A program made the position numbers and the translations under genes. The notes under the pieces were generated by a model. That model was not told the DNA's origin. It made no database searches and saw nothing but the letters and a program-made list of their open reading frames with translations. A stretch of DNA of 64,000 nt. Source: Hyphomicrobiaceae bacterium (GTDB taxonomy: Bacteria; Pseudomonadota; Alphaproteobacteria; Rhizobiales; Hyphomicrobiaceae). The stretch spans positions 124,001-188,000 of the forward strand of contig JALHMB010000005.1 in NCBI GenBank assembly GCA_022844275.1. Reading direction: 5' to 3'. Numbering within the stretch: position 1 is the stretch's first letter; each line of letters opens with the position of its first letter. Below are positions 7,940 through 16,449 of the stretch, in pieces.

Positions 7940-9238
7940 ATGAATCTTTGGAGATCTGCTGCGTGCGCCGCAGCAGCCATTGGGCTTATTTCGAGCGCCA
8001 GCCTTCCAGCGGCAGCTCAGAAGGAAATCAAACTCGGCATCATTTATGACTACACCGGACCGTTCGCTGGCGGCGGCTCGCTGCCTGCCGCGATCGCGAC
8101 CAAGATCGCGGTCGATATGATCAACGAGCGTGGCGGCGTCGAGGGACACAAGATCGTTGCGACCTACGCCGACGCGCAGTCGAAGTCCGACGTGGCAATC
8201 AACGAGGCCGAGCGGCTGCTGAACGAGGTCAAGGTGGACGTACTGATGGGTGTGTTCTCGTCAGCTCACTGTGTGCCAATGGCCGCCAAGGTCGACGCCG
8301 CAAAGCGCTTCATGTGGGCCAACGTCTGCGTGGCCTCCGCCGTATTCAAGGGCAAGAACCTGCAGTACGTGTTCCGTCCGCAGGTCCATTCGGACCAGTT
8401 CGGCGAAGCCTCCTGCAACTTCATCGCCGAGAACGCCAAGACTAAGCTGAAAAAGGATCCGAAGGACGTCAGCGTCGCCATCCTCTATGAGGACGGGCCC
8501 TACGGCACGGGCGTTGCCGCCGGCAACGAGGCGAAGTGCAAGGAGCTCGGCATCAAAATCGCGCACAAGGAAGGATACGCCGCGACGTCGACCGATCTTT
8601 CGGCGCTCGTCACGAAGCTTCGCCGCGCGCGGCCCGATATCATCCTCCATACCGGCTACAACCCCGACATCACGCTCTTCCTCCGCCAAGCCAAGGAAGC
8701 CGGGCTCAAGTTCGACGCGCTGATCGGCCATGGCGCTGGCTACGGCCAGATCGACAAGCTGATAGAGACCTTCAAGGGTGACGTAAACTTCTTCTATAAC
8801 GTCGACCCGGTTGCCGCTCAGCTCCTCGACCCGAAGACCCTCGCCCCCGGCGTGGGTGACGTCACGGCCGAGATGGTCAAGCGCTACAAGGCGGAAACCA
8901 AAGTAAGTGAAGTGCCGCCACACGCCTCGATGGGCTTCAACCAGCAGTGGATCTTCCTGACCGACGTGCTGCCGCGCGCCATCAAGAAGCACGGCGGTTT
9001 CGATCCCGAGGCTCTGCGCAAGGCTTCGCTCGAGACCGACATTCCGAACGGCGGCACGATCCAGGGCTACGGTGTGAAGTTCTTCCCGCCAGGGCACCAG
9101 ATGTCGGGCCAGAACGAGCGTTCGAGCCCGGTCGTGATGCAGTATGTCGATGGCGTGACGAAGATCGCGTGGCCAGCGAACCTGCGCACCATCGATCCCG
9201 TGCTGCCTTTCCCCGCAGGTCACGCCTACGCGCGTTGA
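7940..9238 (+). CDS. Branched-chain amino acid-type ABC transporter substrate-binding protein
   Basis: 432 residues with a Sec signal peptide (cleavage near LPAAAQ). It shows the type I periplasmic binding-protein fold of the LivJ/HAAT family: IKLGIIYDYTGPFAGGG start, DMINERGGVEG, and VDVLMGVFSSAHCVPMAAKV. It captures the ligand in the periplasm for the permeases and ATPases downstream. Family members also bind amides, aromatic acids and other carboxylates, so the substrate is not fixed. GGAGCAGGAAA precedes the ATG. It is the first gene of a five-gene operon and is separated from the ATPase genes by a perfect hairpin that may protect its transcript. Confidence 0.9.
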   Translation: MNLWRSAACAAAAIGLISSASLPAAAQKEIKLGIIYDYTGPFAGGGSLPAAIATKIAVDMINERGGVEGHKIVATYADAQSKSDVAINEAERLLNEVKVDVLMGVFSSAHCVPMAAKVDAAKRFMWANVCVASAVFKGKNLQYVFRPQVHSDQFGEASCNFIAENAKTKLKKDPKDVSVAILYEDGPYGTGVAAGNEAKCKELGIKIAHKEGYAATSTDLSALVTKLRRARPDIILHTGYNPDITLFLRQAKEAGLKFDALIGHGAGYGQIDKLIETFKGDVNFFYNVDPVAAQLLDPKTLAPGVGDVTAEMVKRYKAETKVSEVPPHASMGFNQQWIFLTDVLPRAIKKHGGFDPEALRKASLETDIPNGGTIQGYGVKFFPPGHQMSGQNERSSPVVMQYVDGVTKIAWPANLRTIDPVLPFPAGHAYAR

Positions 9239-9255
9239 CGCTACGCATGAGTGCC

Positions 9256-9304
9256 CATCGCTGCCGCTCGATCACAACGAGCGGCAGCGATGCGGCGGAT
9301 TTTT
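9256..9304 (+). promoter_or_regulatory. Intercistronic hairpin after the binding-protein gene
   Basis: Perfect 15-bp inverted repeat (arms 9256-9270 and 9278-9292, core ATCGCTGCCGCTCG) with a 7-nt loop, then a TTTTT run at 9300-9304. The position directly after the binding-protein gene suggests partial termination or 3'-end stabilisation, giving more binding protein than transporter. Confidence 0.75.
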
Positions 9305-9340
9305 GCCCGCGATTCACCCGACATCTCGAGTGCCTCACGC

Positions 9341-10072
9341 ATGGCGATGCTTAGAGTTGATGGCCTGACCAAGCAGTTCGGCGGGTTTACTGCCGTGAGC
9401 AACGTCTCGTTCGAAGTCGCGGAAGGCGAGATCCTTGGCCTCATCGGGCCGAACGGCTCCGGCAAGAGCACCACCTTCAACTGCGTGGCCGGGATGTATG
9501 TTCCGACCGCTGGCTCGATTGCCTTCGAAGGCGGCGAGATCGGCGGCCTCGCCGCCAACCAAGTTTGCCACAAGGGCATTGCCCGCACGTTTCAGATCCC
9601 GCGCCCGTTTCGCAATCTCACGCTGCTCGAGAATGTCGCGCTGTCGGCGCACTTCGGCGCGAACGCCAAACTCTCGCGCGCGCAATGCTGGGCCAAGGCG
9701 GAAGAGTCGCTCGCCATGGTCGGCCTGCCGACCGACGCGTATACCAGCACTGACGGACTAGGCGCAGCTGCGCTCAAAAAGCTCGAGCTTGCCCGCGCGC
9801 TGGCGACCGGCCCCCGCCTTCTGCTCGCAGACGAGAGCCTCAACGGCCTCGATCACAGCGAGATGGACCAGGCCGCAGACATGCTGGAGCGCATCCGCAA
9901 GGAGAAGGGCATCACGATCGTCTGGGTCGAGCACATCATGGGTGTGCTCATGCGCGTCGTGGACCGCGTAGTCGTCCTCGATCATGGCGAGAAGATCTTC
10001 GACGGCAAGCCCGCAGAGGCGCAGACGGACAAACGCGTCGTCGAGGTCTACCTCGGCGAAACGGATCACTGA
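9341..10072 (+). CDS. ABC transporter ATP-binding protein, LivG type
   Basis: ATPase subunit of the Liv-type importer. It has Walker A GPNGSGKST, a Q-loop region at ARTFQIPRPF, Walker B LLLADES and a switch His in VEHIM. The ABC signature is unusual: where LSGGQ/LSYGQ is expected the sequence reads GLGAAALKKLELARAL, and Walker B ends DES rather than DEP. I set the start at the ATG at 9341. The frame extends back to a GTG at 9251, but that lies inside the hairpin and lacks homology-like sequence. It pairs with the LivF-type ATPase 17 bp downstream. Confidence 0.88.
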   Translation: MAMLRVDGLTKQFGGFTAVSNVSFEVAEGEILGLIGPNGSGKSTTFNCVAGMYVPTAGSIAFEGGEIGGLAANQVCHKGIARTFQIPRPFRNLTLLENVALSAHFGANAKLSRAQCWAKAEESLAMVGLPTDAYTSTDGLGAAALKKLELARALATGPRLLLADESLNGLDHSEMDQAADMLERIRKEKGITIVWVEHIMGVLMRVVDRVVVLDHGEKIFDGKPAEAQTDKRVVEVYLGETDH

Positions 10073-10089
10073 CTTCAGGGCGGGCTCAG

Positions 10090-10794
10090 ATGCTGGACCT
10101 CAAGAACATCGATGCGGGTTACGGAGCCTTCCAGGCCCTGTTCGGCATATCGATGCAGGTCAACGCCGGTGAGGCGGTGGCTGTGATCGGCGCCAACGGT
10201 GCCGGCAAAACCACGCTCATGCGCGTCATCTCGGGGATGCTGCCGGCGTCCGCGGGTGCAATGACCATGGAAGGCACGGATTTGCGCGCTACGGCGCCGC
10301 ACAAGGTCGTCGAGCTCGGCATTGCGCACGTGCCGGAGAGCCGCCGACTCTTCCCCCGTCTTTCAGTCGAGGACAACCTGCGCCTCGGCGCCTTCATTCC
10401 ATCGGCACGCGCACACTTCTCCGAGCGGCTCGACTATGTCTACGGTCTCTTTCCGCGCCTCAAGGAGCGTCGCAGCCAGTTTGCCGGCACCATGTCCGGC
10501 GGCGAGCAGCAGATGTGCGCAATCGCGCGCGCGCTCATGAGCAAGCCGAAGCTGGTGCTGCTCGACGAACCTTCGATGGGCCTTGCGCCGGTCATCGTCC
10601 AGCAGGTCTTCGAACTCGTCCGCCGCATACGTGCCGAGGGCTACACTGTGCTGATCGTTGAGCAGAACGTCTCACAGGTGCTCAAGGTCGCCGACCGGGC
10701 TTACCTGCTCGAGGTCGGCCGCATGGTGCAGTCGGGAAGCGCCGCCGAGCTCGCTGCCAGCGACGAGATTCGCAAGGCGTATATGGGTATCTGA
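10090..10794 (+). CDS. livF: ABC transporter ATP-binding protein, LivF type
   Basis: 234-residue ATPase with canonical motifs: Walker A GANGAGKTT, LivF-typical HVPESRRLFPRLSVEDNL, signature MSGGEQQM, Walker B LVLLDEPSMGLAP and switch His-equivalent in VEQN. With its LivG-like partner it forms the nucleotide-binding dimer on the cytoplasmic face of the importer. Because the partner's signature is degenerate, this subunit's intact signature may carry one of two asymmetric ATP sites (inference). Spacing to neighbours (17 bp upstream, 66 bp downstream) supports one operon. Confidence 0.9.
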   Translation: MLDLKNIDAGYGAFQALFGISMQVNAGEAVAVIGANGAGKTTLMRVISGMLPASAGAMTMEGTDLRATAPHKVVELGIAHVPESRRLFPRLSVEDNLRLGAFIPSARAHFSERLDYVYGLFPRLKERRSQFAGTMSGGEQQMCAIARALMSKPKLVLLDEPSMGLAPVIVQQVFELVRRIRAEGYTVLIVEQNVSQVLKVADRAYLLEVGRMVQSGSAAELAASDEIRKAYMGI

Positions 10795-10860
10795 GCGGGC
10801 GCGCCGAAGAGAATTCCAAGGGGTTGACGGCCGGCAGCCGAGCCGGTCGCGAGGGAGAAG

Positions 10861-11757
10861 ATGATGTTCGGGTTTTTCTCAAGTCTCGATTGCTCGCTCG
10901 ACATCTTCTTTGTCGAGGCGCTGATCAACGGCGTGCTGCTGGCGGGACTGCTCGCTCTCCTGGCACTCGGGCTCAATCTCATCTTCGGCGTGATCGACGT
11001 CGTCTGGATCTGCTACGCCGAGCTCGTCATGATCGGCATGTATGCGATCTTCTACTTCGTGCAGGTGTTGGGGCTGCCATTGCCGCTCGCCTTCCTGCTC
11101 GCTATCGGGCTCGTCGCGTGCTCGGGCGCCTTGCTCCACTATCTCGTCATCAGACCCGTGCTCGATCAGCCGCCGATCAACCAGCTTCTGGTGACGGGCG
11201 GCGTGCTGTTCCTGCTGCAGGCGGCCGCTACGATGGCTTTCGGTATCGAGTTCCGCAACCTCGGCATCCGCCTAGGCTCGGTGAACTTCGGCGACATGAG
11301 CTTTGCTTGGAGCCGTATCATTACTTTCGCGGTGGCGCTCGGCGCCATGATCGTGCTCTGGCAGTTCCTGACGCGGACTTACATCGGCACGGCAATCCGC
11401 GCGATCTCGCAGGATCGCCAGATCATGCCGCTCATGGGCGTCGATCAGAAGAAGGTCTATCTCGCGACCTCGGCGATCGGTGGCGGTCTTGCCGGGCTCG
11501 CCGCCTGCCTGATGGTCCTTCAGTACGACATCTATCCGCAGATCGGTCTTCAGTTCGGCCCGCTCACATTCATGATCTGCGTGCTCGGCGGCCTCGGCAA
11601 CATGGTCGGCGGTTTCGTCGCCGCTTTCATCATCGCGCAGTTCATCACCATCGGCGGCTCGTGCGTCGCCACCGAATGGGGTTACGCAGTCGCCTTCCTG
11701 TTCTTCATGCTCGTCATCTTCGTCCGGCCGCAGGGCCTCTTCGGAGCCAAGTCATGA
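10861..11757 (+). CDS. livH: Branched-chain amino acid-type ABC permease, LivH type
   Basis: 298-residue polytopic permease. Hydrophobic helices run through the protein, with the LivH-family marks ALGLNLIFGVIDVVW near the N terminus and AIRAISQDRQIMPLMGVD, the cytoplasmic coupling-loop region. The C terminus shows FVRPQGLFG. GGGAG lies before tandem ATGs at 10861/10864. The stop overlaps the next start (ATGA), indicating translational coupling with LivM. Confidence 0.9.
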   Translation: MMFGFFSSLDCSLDIFFVEALINGVLLAGLLALLALGLNLIFGVIDVVWICYAELVMIGMYAIFYFVQVLGLPLPLAFLLAIGLVACSGALLHYLVIRPVLDQPPINQLLVTGGVLFLLQAAATMAFGIEFRNLGIRLGSVNFGDMSFAWSRIITFAVALGAMIVLWQFLTRTYIGTAIRAISQDRQIMPLMGVDQKKVYLATSAIGGGLAGLAACLMVLQYDIYPQIGLQFGPLTFMICVLGGLGNMVGGFVAAFIIAQFITIGGSCVATEWGYAVAFLFFMLVIFVRPQGLFGAKS

Positions 11758-12776
11758 TCACCCAAAAGCACATCGCCGGGGCGATCGGGCTTGTCGTTCT
11801 GCTGCTGCTTCCCGTGCTGATCAAGCTGATCTTCCCGGGAACGGATCGCTATTACCTTCACCTCGTCATCCAGATCCTAATCTGGGCGTTCATCTACACC
11901 GGCTGGTCCCTGATGGGCCGCTTCGGACTCACCTCGCTCGGCCACGGCGCGTTTACCGGCATCGGCGCGTACGTCACCGTGCTGCTGTGGAACTTCGCCG
12001 GTATTACGCCGTGGATCGGCATTCCCGTCGCCATGGTCGTTGCGACCATCGCAGGCGTGCTCGTCGGATATCCGTGCTTTCGGCTGCGGATCACGGGGCA
12101 CTACTTCGCCCTGCTGACCCTCGCCTTCACGGAGTTCGTCCGGCTGTGCATCGTCGGCTTGCGCGACTGGACGGGTGGTTCACTCGGCACGCAGCCGGCG
12201 CGCTACGGCGATGGCCTCTCGCTCTACGCCTTCCAGTTCGAGCCGAACCGCGTGCTCGCCTACTACATCGTTCTCGCCGTCTGGCTCATCGGCCTCGCCA
12301 TCTGGATCAAAGTCGACCGGAGCATGGATCGCTACGCGCTCGACGCCGCCTCGCAGGACGAGGACGCAGCCGCGTCGGTCGGCATCAACGTGACGCGCGA
12401 GAAGCTGAAGATCACGGCACTCTCGTCGGCCATGTGCGCGTTTGGTGGCGCCATCTACGGCCAGTACCAGATGTACATTGGTCCCGACACGATCGCCGGC
12501 CTCGGCGTCTCGCTCAACATCGTGTTCGCAGTCATCGCGGGCGGGATCTGGTCGCTGTTCGGGCCAACCTTCGGCGCAGTCTTCACGCAGGTGCTCGCGG
12601 AAACGCTGCGCGTCGGCCTGCGCGGCTCCGAGACGCTGAGCAAGATTCTCGGCCAAAGCGCGCTGGCACTCGATACCTTCATCTACGGCCTGCTGCTGGT
12701 GCTCTTCATCATCTACATGCCGAAGGGCGTCGTCGGTACGCTCGCCGAGCGCTGGAAGCGCAAGGCAGGATCCTGA
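11754..12776 (+). CDS. livM: Branched-chain amino acid-type ABC permease, LivM type
   Basis: 340-residue permease, start ATG overlapping the LivH stop by 4 nt. Helix-rich, with family segments GRFGLTSLGHGAFTGIGAYV, GHYFALLTLAFTEFVRL and ASVGINVTREKLKITALSS (coupling loop), and a typical MPKGVVGTLAERW end. It forms the heterodimeric channel with LivH. It is the last gene of the operon and is followed by a strong bidirectional terminator. Confidence 0.9.
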   Translation: MITQKHIAGAIGLVVLLLLPVLIKLIFPGTDRYYLHLVIQILIWAFIYTGWSLMGRFGLTSLGHGAFTGIGAYVTVLLWNFAGITPWIGIPVAMVVATIAGVLVGYPCFRLRITGHYFALLTLAFTEFVRLCIVGLRDWTGGSLGTQPARYGDGLSLYAFQFEPNRVLAYYIVLAVWLIGLAIWIKVDRSMDRYALDAASQDEDAAASVGINVTREKLKITALSSAMCAFGGAIYGQYQMYIGPDTIAGLGVSLNIVFAVIAGGIWSLFGPTFGAVFTQVLAETLRVGLRGSETLSKILGQSALALDTFIYGLLLVLFIIYMPKGVVGTLAERWKRKAGS

Positions 12777-12806
12777 ACCCACCGCGCGCACCGAAGTCCA
12801 CAAATA

Positions 12807-12838
12807 AAAACGGCCGGGGTGCAGCCCCCGGCCGTTTT
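12807..12838. terminator. Bidirectional terminator between liv operon and peroxiredoxin
   Basis: AAAA plus 9-bp stem CGGCCGGGG / CCCCGGCCG (12811-12819 with 12826-12834) plus TTTT, loop of 6 nt. The flanking A and T runs make it work on both strands for the convergent livM and peroxiredoxin genes. Confidence 0.9.
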
Positions 12839-12865
12839 GCTTTGGTCCGTCGGATCCAGGGATGC

Positions 12866-13348
12866 TCAGAGCATCCCGCAAACCGTCGCCGCGCTCGACT
12901 TGTCGACCGTCGCACCTTCCTCGAGGTTCATGGATTTCACGACGCCGTTCTCGATCACCATCGAGTAGCGCCGCGAACGCACACCGAGACCGCGGGCGGT
13001 GAGATCGAACTCGAGGCCGATCTTCTTCGTGAAGTCCGCCGAGCCATCGGCGAGGAAGAGGATCTTGCCCTCGGCGCCCGTCTGCTTCGCCCAGGCGTTG
13101 AGAACGAACACGTCATTGACCGAGACGCAAGCGATGGTGTCGATGCCCTTGGACTTCATGTCACCGGCCATCTGGATGAAGCCGGGAAGATGCGTGTTGT
13201 GGCACGTCGGCGTGAATGCGCCGGGCACCGCGAAGAGGACGACCTTCTTGCCGTCGAAAACATCGGCCGTCGTCATCGGCTTCGGGCCCTCAGGGCTCAT
13301 GGTGTTGAAACTCGCGTCCGGCAGCTTGTCACCGACCTTGATGGCCAT
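12866..13348 (-). CDS. Peroxiredoxin, Prx5/hybrid type
   Basis: 160-residue thiol peroxidase. The peroxidatic Cys sits in PGAFTPTCHNTHLPGF, a Prx5-family hallmark, and there is a second Cys near the C terminus (VCGML). It reduces H2O2 and alkyl hydroperoxides in the cytoplasm, usually with glutathione or thioredoxin. The ATG at 13348 (MAIKVGDKLPDASF) follows GGAAGGA. The frame remains open to 13465, but that extension is not family sequence. It is monocistronic. Confidence 0.92.
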   Translation of the reverse strand: MAIKVGDKLPDASFNTMSPEGPKPMTTADVFDGKKVVLFAVPGAFTPTCHNTHLPGFIQMAGDMKSKGIDTIACVSVNDVFVLNAWAKQTGAEGKILFLADGSADFTKKIGLEFDLTARGLGVRSRRYSMVIENGVVKSMNLEEGATVDKSSAATVCGML

Positions 13349-13486
13349 GATGCGGATCCTTCCCGGTTTGGCTTGAATGCTGGCGCTGGAGGCGCCGTGG
13401 AGTGCGGGGCGCACACTGCACGCCACCGTTCCCACAAGCATAGCGGCTCTTGAGAGCGCGGCCAAGCGTTCGACCGAGCGTCGGCT

Positions 13487-14269
13487 TTACCAGTCGAGTA
13501 CCGCGCCGTGGCGCAGGACGGCATCGATGGTTGGGACAAAGGCATTGCCATCGCCATGAAGCGCCACGCCGGAAAGAAGGCTCAATGGCGCCCGGCTGCC
13601 TTTGCGCCCCTGGACGATCACGCGGTGCGCCGCAACTCCCGTGCGTGGGTAGAGCGGCAGCACGCGTAAGGCCCCGAACCGCCGGCCTAGGCCATCCAAA
13701 AGCGCGCCCAGCGCTTCCGCGCGATGGATGACCGTCACGAGGCCATCGCCTGCCGCCGCTGTCGCGAGAAAGCGGCACCACTGGTCGAGCGCGCCATCGC
13801 TCATCTGATGCGCCGCGGCTTTCAGGTCAGCAGGCGGCCGCGTCGCGCGCCCTTCGGCGAAGTACGGTGGATTGGCGATGATATGCGAGAATTCGCCCGC
13901 GCTCACGCCCGCTGCAGTTTCAAGCGAGCGATTGATGGCGGCGCCGCCCTCGGTGACATCCAACTCGACGACCCGGGCACGCGCTCCAAGCCCATTTCGT
14001 GCGATGTTCTCCCGCGCTATATCCGCGAGCGCCGGCTCGCGCTCGACGAGCGTCACGTGCGCATCCTCTGCGCGGCGCGCCACGCAGAGACCGGCAACGC
14101 CGACACCGGCGCCCGCATCCAGCAGCCGCGCGCCTTCGCCACTCCTGGCGCCACACGCTGCCGCGAGCAGGACGGCATCGAGACCGGCGCGGTAGCCGTT
14201 CGCTGGCTGCAGAATGTCGAGCGCACCGCCGAGAAATGCGTCGGAGGTCAGCGTGCCTGCGCCTTCCAT
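13487..14269 (-). CDS. TrmN6/YfiC-like N6-adenine tRNA methyltransferase family protein
   Basis: Class I SAM-dependent methyltransferase. It has the SAM-binding LLDAGAGVGVAGLCVA, an acidic residue at LVEREP and the target-amine motif NPPYF shared by N6-adenine methyltransferases, including the tRNA1(Val) enzyme TrmN6. The N-terminal TSDAFLGGALDILQPANGYRAGLDAVLLA is typical of that group. Start ATG at 14269, two bases after the DUF2007 stop, so the two genes are probably translationally coupled. Substrate is inferred from family. Confidence 0.83.
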   Translation of the reverse strand: MEGAGTLTSDAFLGGALDILQPANGYRAGLDAVLLAAACGARSGEGARLLDAGAGVGVAGLCVARRAEDAHVTLVEREPALADIARENIARNGLGARARVVELDVTEGGAAINRSLETAAGVSAGEFSHIIANPPYFAEGRATRPPADLKAAAHQMSDGALDQWCRFLATAAAGDGLVTVIHRAEALGALLDGLGRRFGALRVLPLYPRTGVAAHRVIVQGRKGSRAPLSLLSGVALHGDGNAFVPTIDAVLRHGAVLDW

Positions 14270-14271
14270 AA

Positions 14272-14532
14272 TCAAGCCCCGCCTTCGGGCCTCTCCTTCA
14301 GCCCCTTACCGTCGCGCACGATCCATTGGCCGAGATCCGCATCCTCGAGGATCTTTATCGCGCGCGGCCAGTCCTCCTCGAGCACCATCACGCGCCGCGG
14401 GAGCACACCGATCGAGCCTTCCAGAACGCTCATGTGCGTGTCGGCGATATGCAGGGCGATGCCGGCCTCGCGAAACAGGGCCTCTACGAAGCTGATAAGC
14501 ACGGGATCGTTCGCACGGACGATGAGCTTCAT
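14272..14532 (-). CDS. DUF2007 putative signal-transducing protein
   Basis: 86-residue DUF2007 protein (MKLIVRANDPVLISFVEALFREAGI ... LPRRVMVLEEDWPRA). The ATG at 14532 has GAGGAG seven bases upstream. An in-frame longer start at 14592 is not family sequence. DUF2007 domains are small ACT/GlnB-like folds often next to the methyltransferase found here, and their function is not established. Confidence 0.85.
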   Translation of the reverse strand: MKLIVRANDPVLISFVEALFREAGIALHIADTHMSVLEGSIGVLPRRVMVLEEDWPRAIKILEDADLGQWIVRDGKGLKERPEGGA

Positions 14533-14924
14533 GGGTGCTCCTCGGTCAAGACGATGGACATCACCTGTCGCACGCGTCGCGTCGCCGGTCACGCACCTTG
14601 CAACGGCATGGCCGCGGATCGCGATCCATCAAACCGCGCGCGTCGGCGAAACCATTGCTTCACCAATGGAATACACGCAATTGGCAAGCGCGATCAATTA
14701 ATGCAACCCTAGATTGCAAATGAACTAGGGCGGAGAGCCACCATGTCGACCCTGGAGATGCCGGCCTGCTTTGCGCTGCTCCTCGTGATGGCGAACCTCG
14801 CGCTGTGCCTCAGCGCGGACACCTGGCAGCTCCGTCACACGACGAACGTGCCGTCCGTCAGCAGATCGACCGGCATGTTGGCCCCTGATCGCTGCAACGA
14901 GAGCGCTGGATCCACGCGGCCGTG
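14533..14924. other. 392-bp intergenic region upstream of DUF2007
   Basis: Contains the promoter side of the DUF2007-methyltransferase pair. It holds only one weak candidate small frame (14743-14928, listed separately). No tRNA or repeat seen. Confidence 0.5.
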
Positions 14925-14928
14925 CTAA
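14743..14928 (+). CDS. Doubtful small protein with N-terminal hydrophobic segment
   Basis: 61-residue frame with a GGCGGAGAG sequence before the ATG and a signal-like start (FALLLVMANLALCLSA). Three Cys occur. It overlaps the 3' end of the convergent isomerase gene by 4 bp. The rest of the frame looks random. Could be a real small exported or membrane peptide, or chance. Confidence 0.22.
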   Translation: MSTLEMPACFALLLVMANLALCLSADTWQLRHTTNVPSVSRSTGMLAPDRCNESAGSTRPC

Positions 14929-15527
14929 CCCTTGGCCAGCGCGCGATCGAGGAACTCGAGCCGATCCTGCCCCCAGAAGAACTCGCCGGAAGGAAGCACG
15001 TAGCTCGGCGCCCCGAAGACGCCACGCTCGAGGGCTTCGGCCGTATTCTGGTTGTGGATGCGATCGAGCTCCTCATCCGAGGGACCGGCCTTGCGGATCG
15101 CCGCCGCATCGAGACCCGCGCGCTTGGCCGCAGCAGCAACGACCGCTTCCTCACCGAGATTCTCTTCGAGCTCCCAGACGGAACGGCCCAGCTCCTGCGC
15201 CAGCCGGCACGCATCCTTGCCCTGCAGCGCCGCGGCAATCACCAAGCGGCTGCCGAGCGTTTCGTCGGAAGGAAAGTGCTTGGGCTCGAGGTTGATCGGC
15301 AGGCCACGGAACTCACGCCAGCGCTTCAGCTCCATCATGCGGTAGGCGCGCCGCTCGGGCGCGCGCTTCGGCAGGGGCAGGCCGCCCGTCTTCGGAAAGA
15401 CCTCGCCGTACTTGGTCGGCTTGATGCGGACAGTGGCCTTGTGCCGCGCCGCGATCTCGCCGAACAGCGCCGAGCCGAGATAGGTCCACGGGCTGTTCAG
15501 CGTCATGTAGTAGTCGATCGTCGTCAT
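14925..15527 (-). CDS. 2-hydroxychromene-2-carboxylate isomerase / GST-kappa family (DsbA fold)
   Basis: 200 residues with the DsbA-like thioredoxin fold of HCCA isomerases and kappa GSTs. LNSPWTYLGS holds the family's catalytic/glutathione-contacting Ser in place of CxxC. ELEENLGEE and the cis-Pro region GAPSYVLPSGEFFWGQDRLEFL complete the picture. In naphthalene degraders the enzyme isomerises a hydroxychromene in a glutathione-dependent way. Here no aromatic-ring genes are near, so a general glutathione-dependent isomerase or transferase role is equally likely. GGGAGG precedes the ATG. It is the last gene of a four-gene minus-strand cluster. Confidence 0.87.
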   Translation of the reverse strand: MTTIDYYMTLNSPWTYLGSALFGEIAARHKATVRIKPTKYGEVFPKTGGLPLPKRAPERRAYRMMELKRWREFRGLPINLEPKHFPSDETLGSRLVIAAALQGKDACRLAQELGRSVWELEENLGEEAVVAAAAKRAGLDAAAIRKAGPSDEELDRIHNQNTAEALERGVFGAPSYVLPSGEFFWGQDRLEFLDRALAKG

Positions 15528-15561
15528 TGATCATCCTCCCGGTTCGCGCGTTTGGTCGCCG

Positions 15562-16446
15562 CTATTTGCCGGCGCCGCGGATCATTGTGTAGATGTGCGA
15601 GAAATCCTTCTCGTCGTGGCCAGCGAGGGCGTGCAGTGCATAGAGCTGCACGGCGAGCGCGCCTATCGGGCTGGTCGCGCCGACAGAAGCCGCCGCAGCC
15701 TGCGCGAGTTTCAGGTCCTTGAGCATGAGTGCAAGCGCGAAGCCCGGCTTGTAGTCGTTGTTGGAAGCGGCGCGCTCCGAGAGTCCCGGCACCGGAGTAT
15801 ACGAGGTCGCCGCGGTCGACTGGCCGGATGATGTCGAGACGACATCGTACAGCGACTGTGCCGAGAGACCGAGGCGCTCAGCGAGCGCAAAACCTTCGGA
15901 CGCCGCCACCATATTGATGCCGGCCATCATGTTGTTGCAGATCTTGGCGGCTTGACCCAACCCAGCGCCGCCGCAATGCACGACTTTGGCGCCGACCTTT
16001 TCGAGTATCGGCCGCGCACGCGAGACCGCACCATCCGTTCCGCCGACCATCAGCGTCAGCGTTGCAGCCTTGGCACCGACCGTGCCGCCTGACACTGGAG
16101 CATCGACGACGTCGAGCCCTCGCGCCGCGGCGATCGCATGCGCTTCCTTCGCACTCGCGACATCGATCGTCGAGCAATCGATCATCAGCGCGCCGGCCGG
16201 CACAGTCTCGATAATGTCGCGCCAGACGCTCAGCACATGCGCGCCGGCCGGCAGCATCGTGATGACGACCTCGGCGCCTTTCACGGCATCCTGAGCGGAC
16301 GACGCGATCTGGACACCGTCACGCTCCGCCGCGGCGCGCAGATCCGCGACGAGATCGAAACCACGCACCTTGTGCTGGCCTTTGACCAGGTTGGCCGACA
16401 TCGGGCCGCCCATGTTACCGAGGCCGATGAATGCGATGTTTGCCAT
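15562..16446 (-). CDS. 3-hydroxyisobutyrate dehydrogenase-like beta-hydroxyacid dehydrogenase (copy 1)
   Basis: 294 residues. Rossmann start AFIGLGNMGGPMSANLVKG, substrate-binding IDCSTIDVASAKEAH and DAPVSGGTVGAKAATL, and the catalytic Lys in GQAAKICNNMM. NAD(P)-dependent enzymes of this family oxidise 3-hydroxyisobutyrate or reduce tartronate or other semialdehydes. It lies 3 bp downstream of a second, clearly related gene of identical length, so the pair looks like a tandem duplication that has diverged. Confidence 0.9.
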   Translation of the reverse strand: MANIAFIGLGNMGGPMSANLVKGQHKVRGFDLVADLRAAAERDGVQIASSAQDAVKGAEVVITMLPAGAHVLSVWRDIIETVPAGALMIDCSTIDVASAKEAHAIAAARGLDVVDAPVSGGTVGAKAATLTLMVGGTDGAVSRARPILEKVGAKVVHCGGAGLGQAAKICNNMMAGINMVAASEGFALAERLGLSAQSLYDVVSTSSGQSTAATSYTPVPGLSERAASNNDYKPGFALALMLKDLKLAQAAAASVGATSPIGALAVQLYALHALAGHDEKDFSHIYTMIRGAGK

Positions 16447-16449
16447 GGC

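Noticed and set aside
10824-11753. Upstream part of the livM frame, and the 11987-13453 frame over livM
   Set aside because: Both are other-frame readings of livH/livM, whose helix pattern and ATGA overlap define the real genes. livM starts at 11754.
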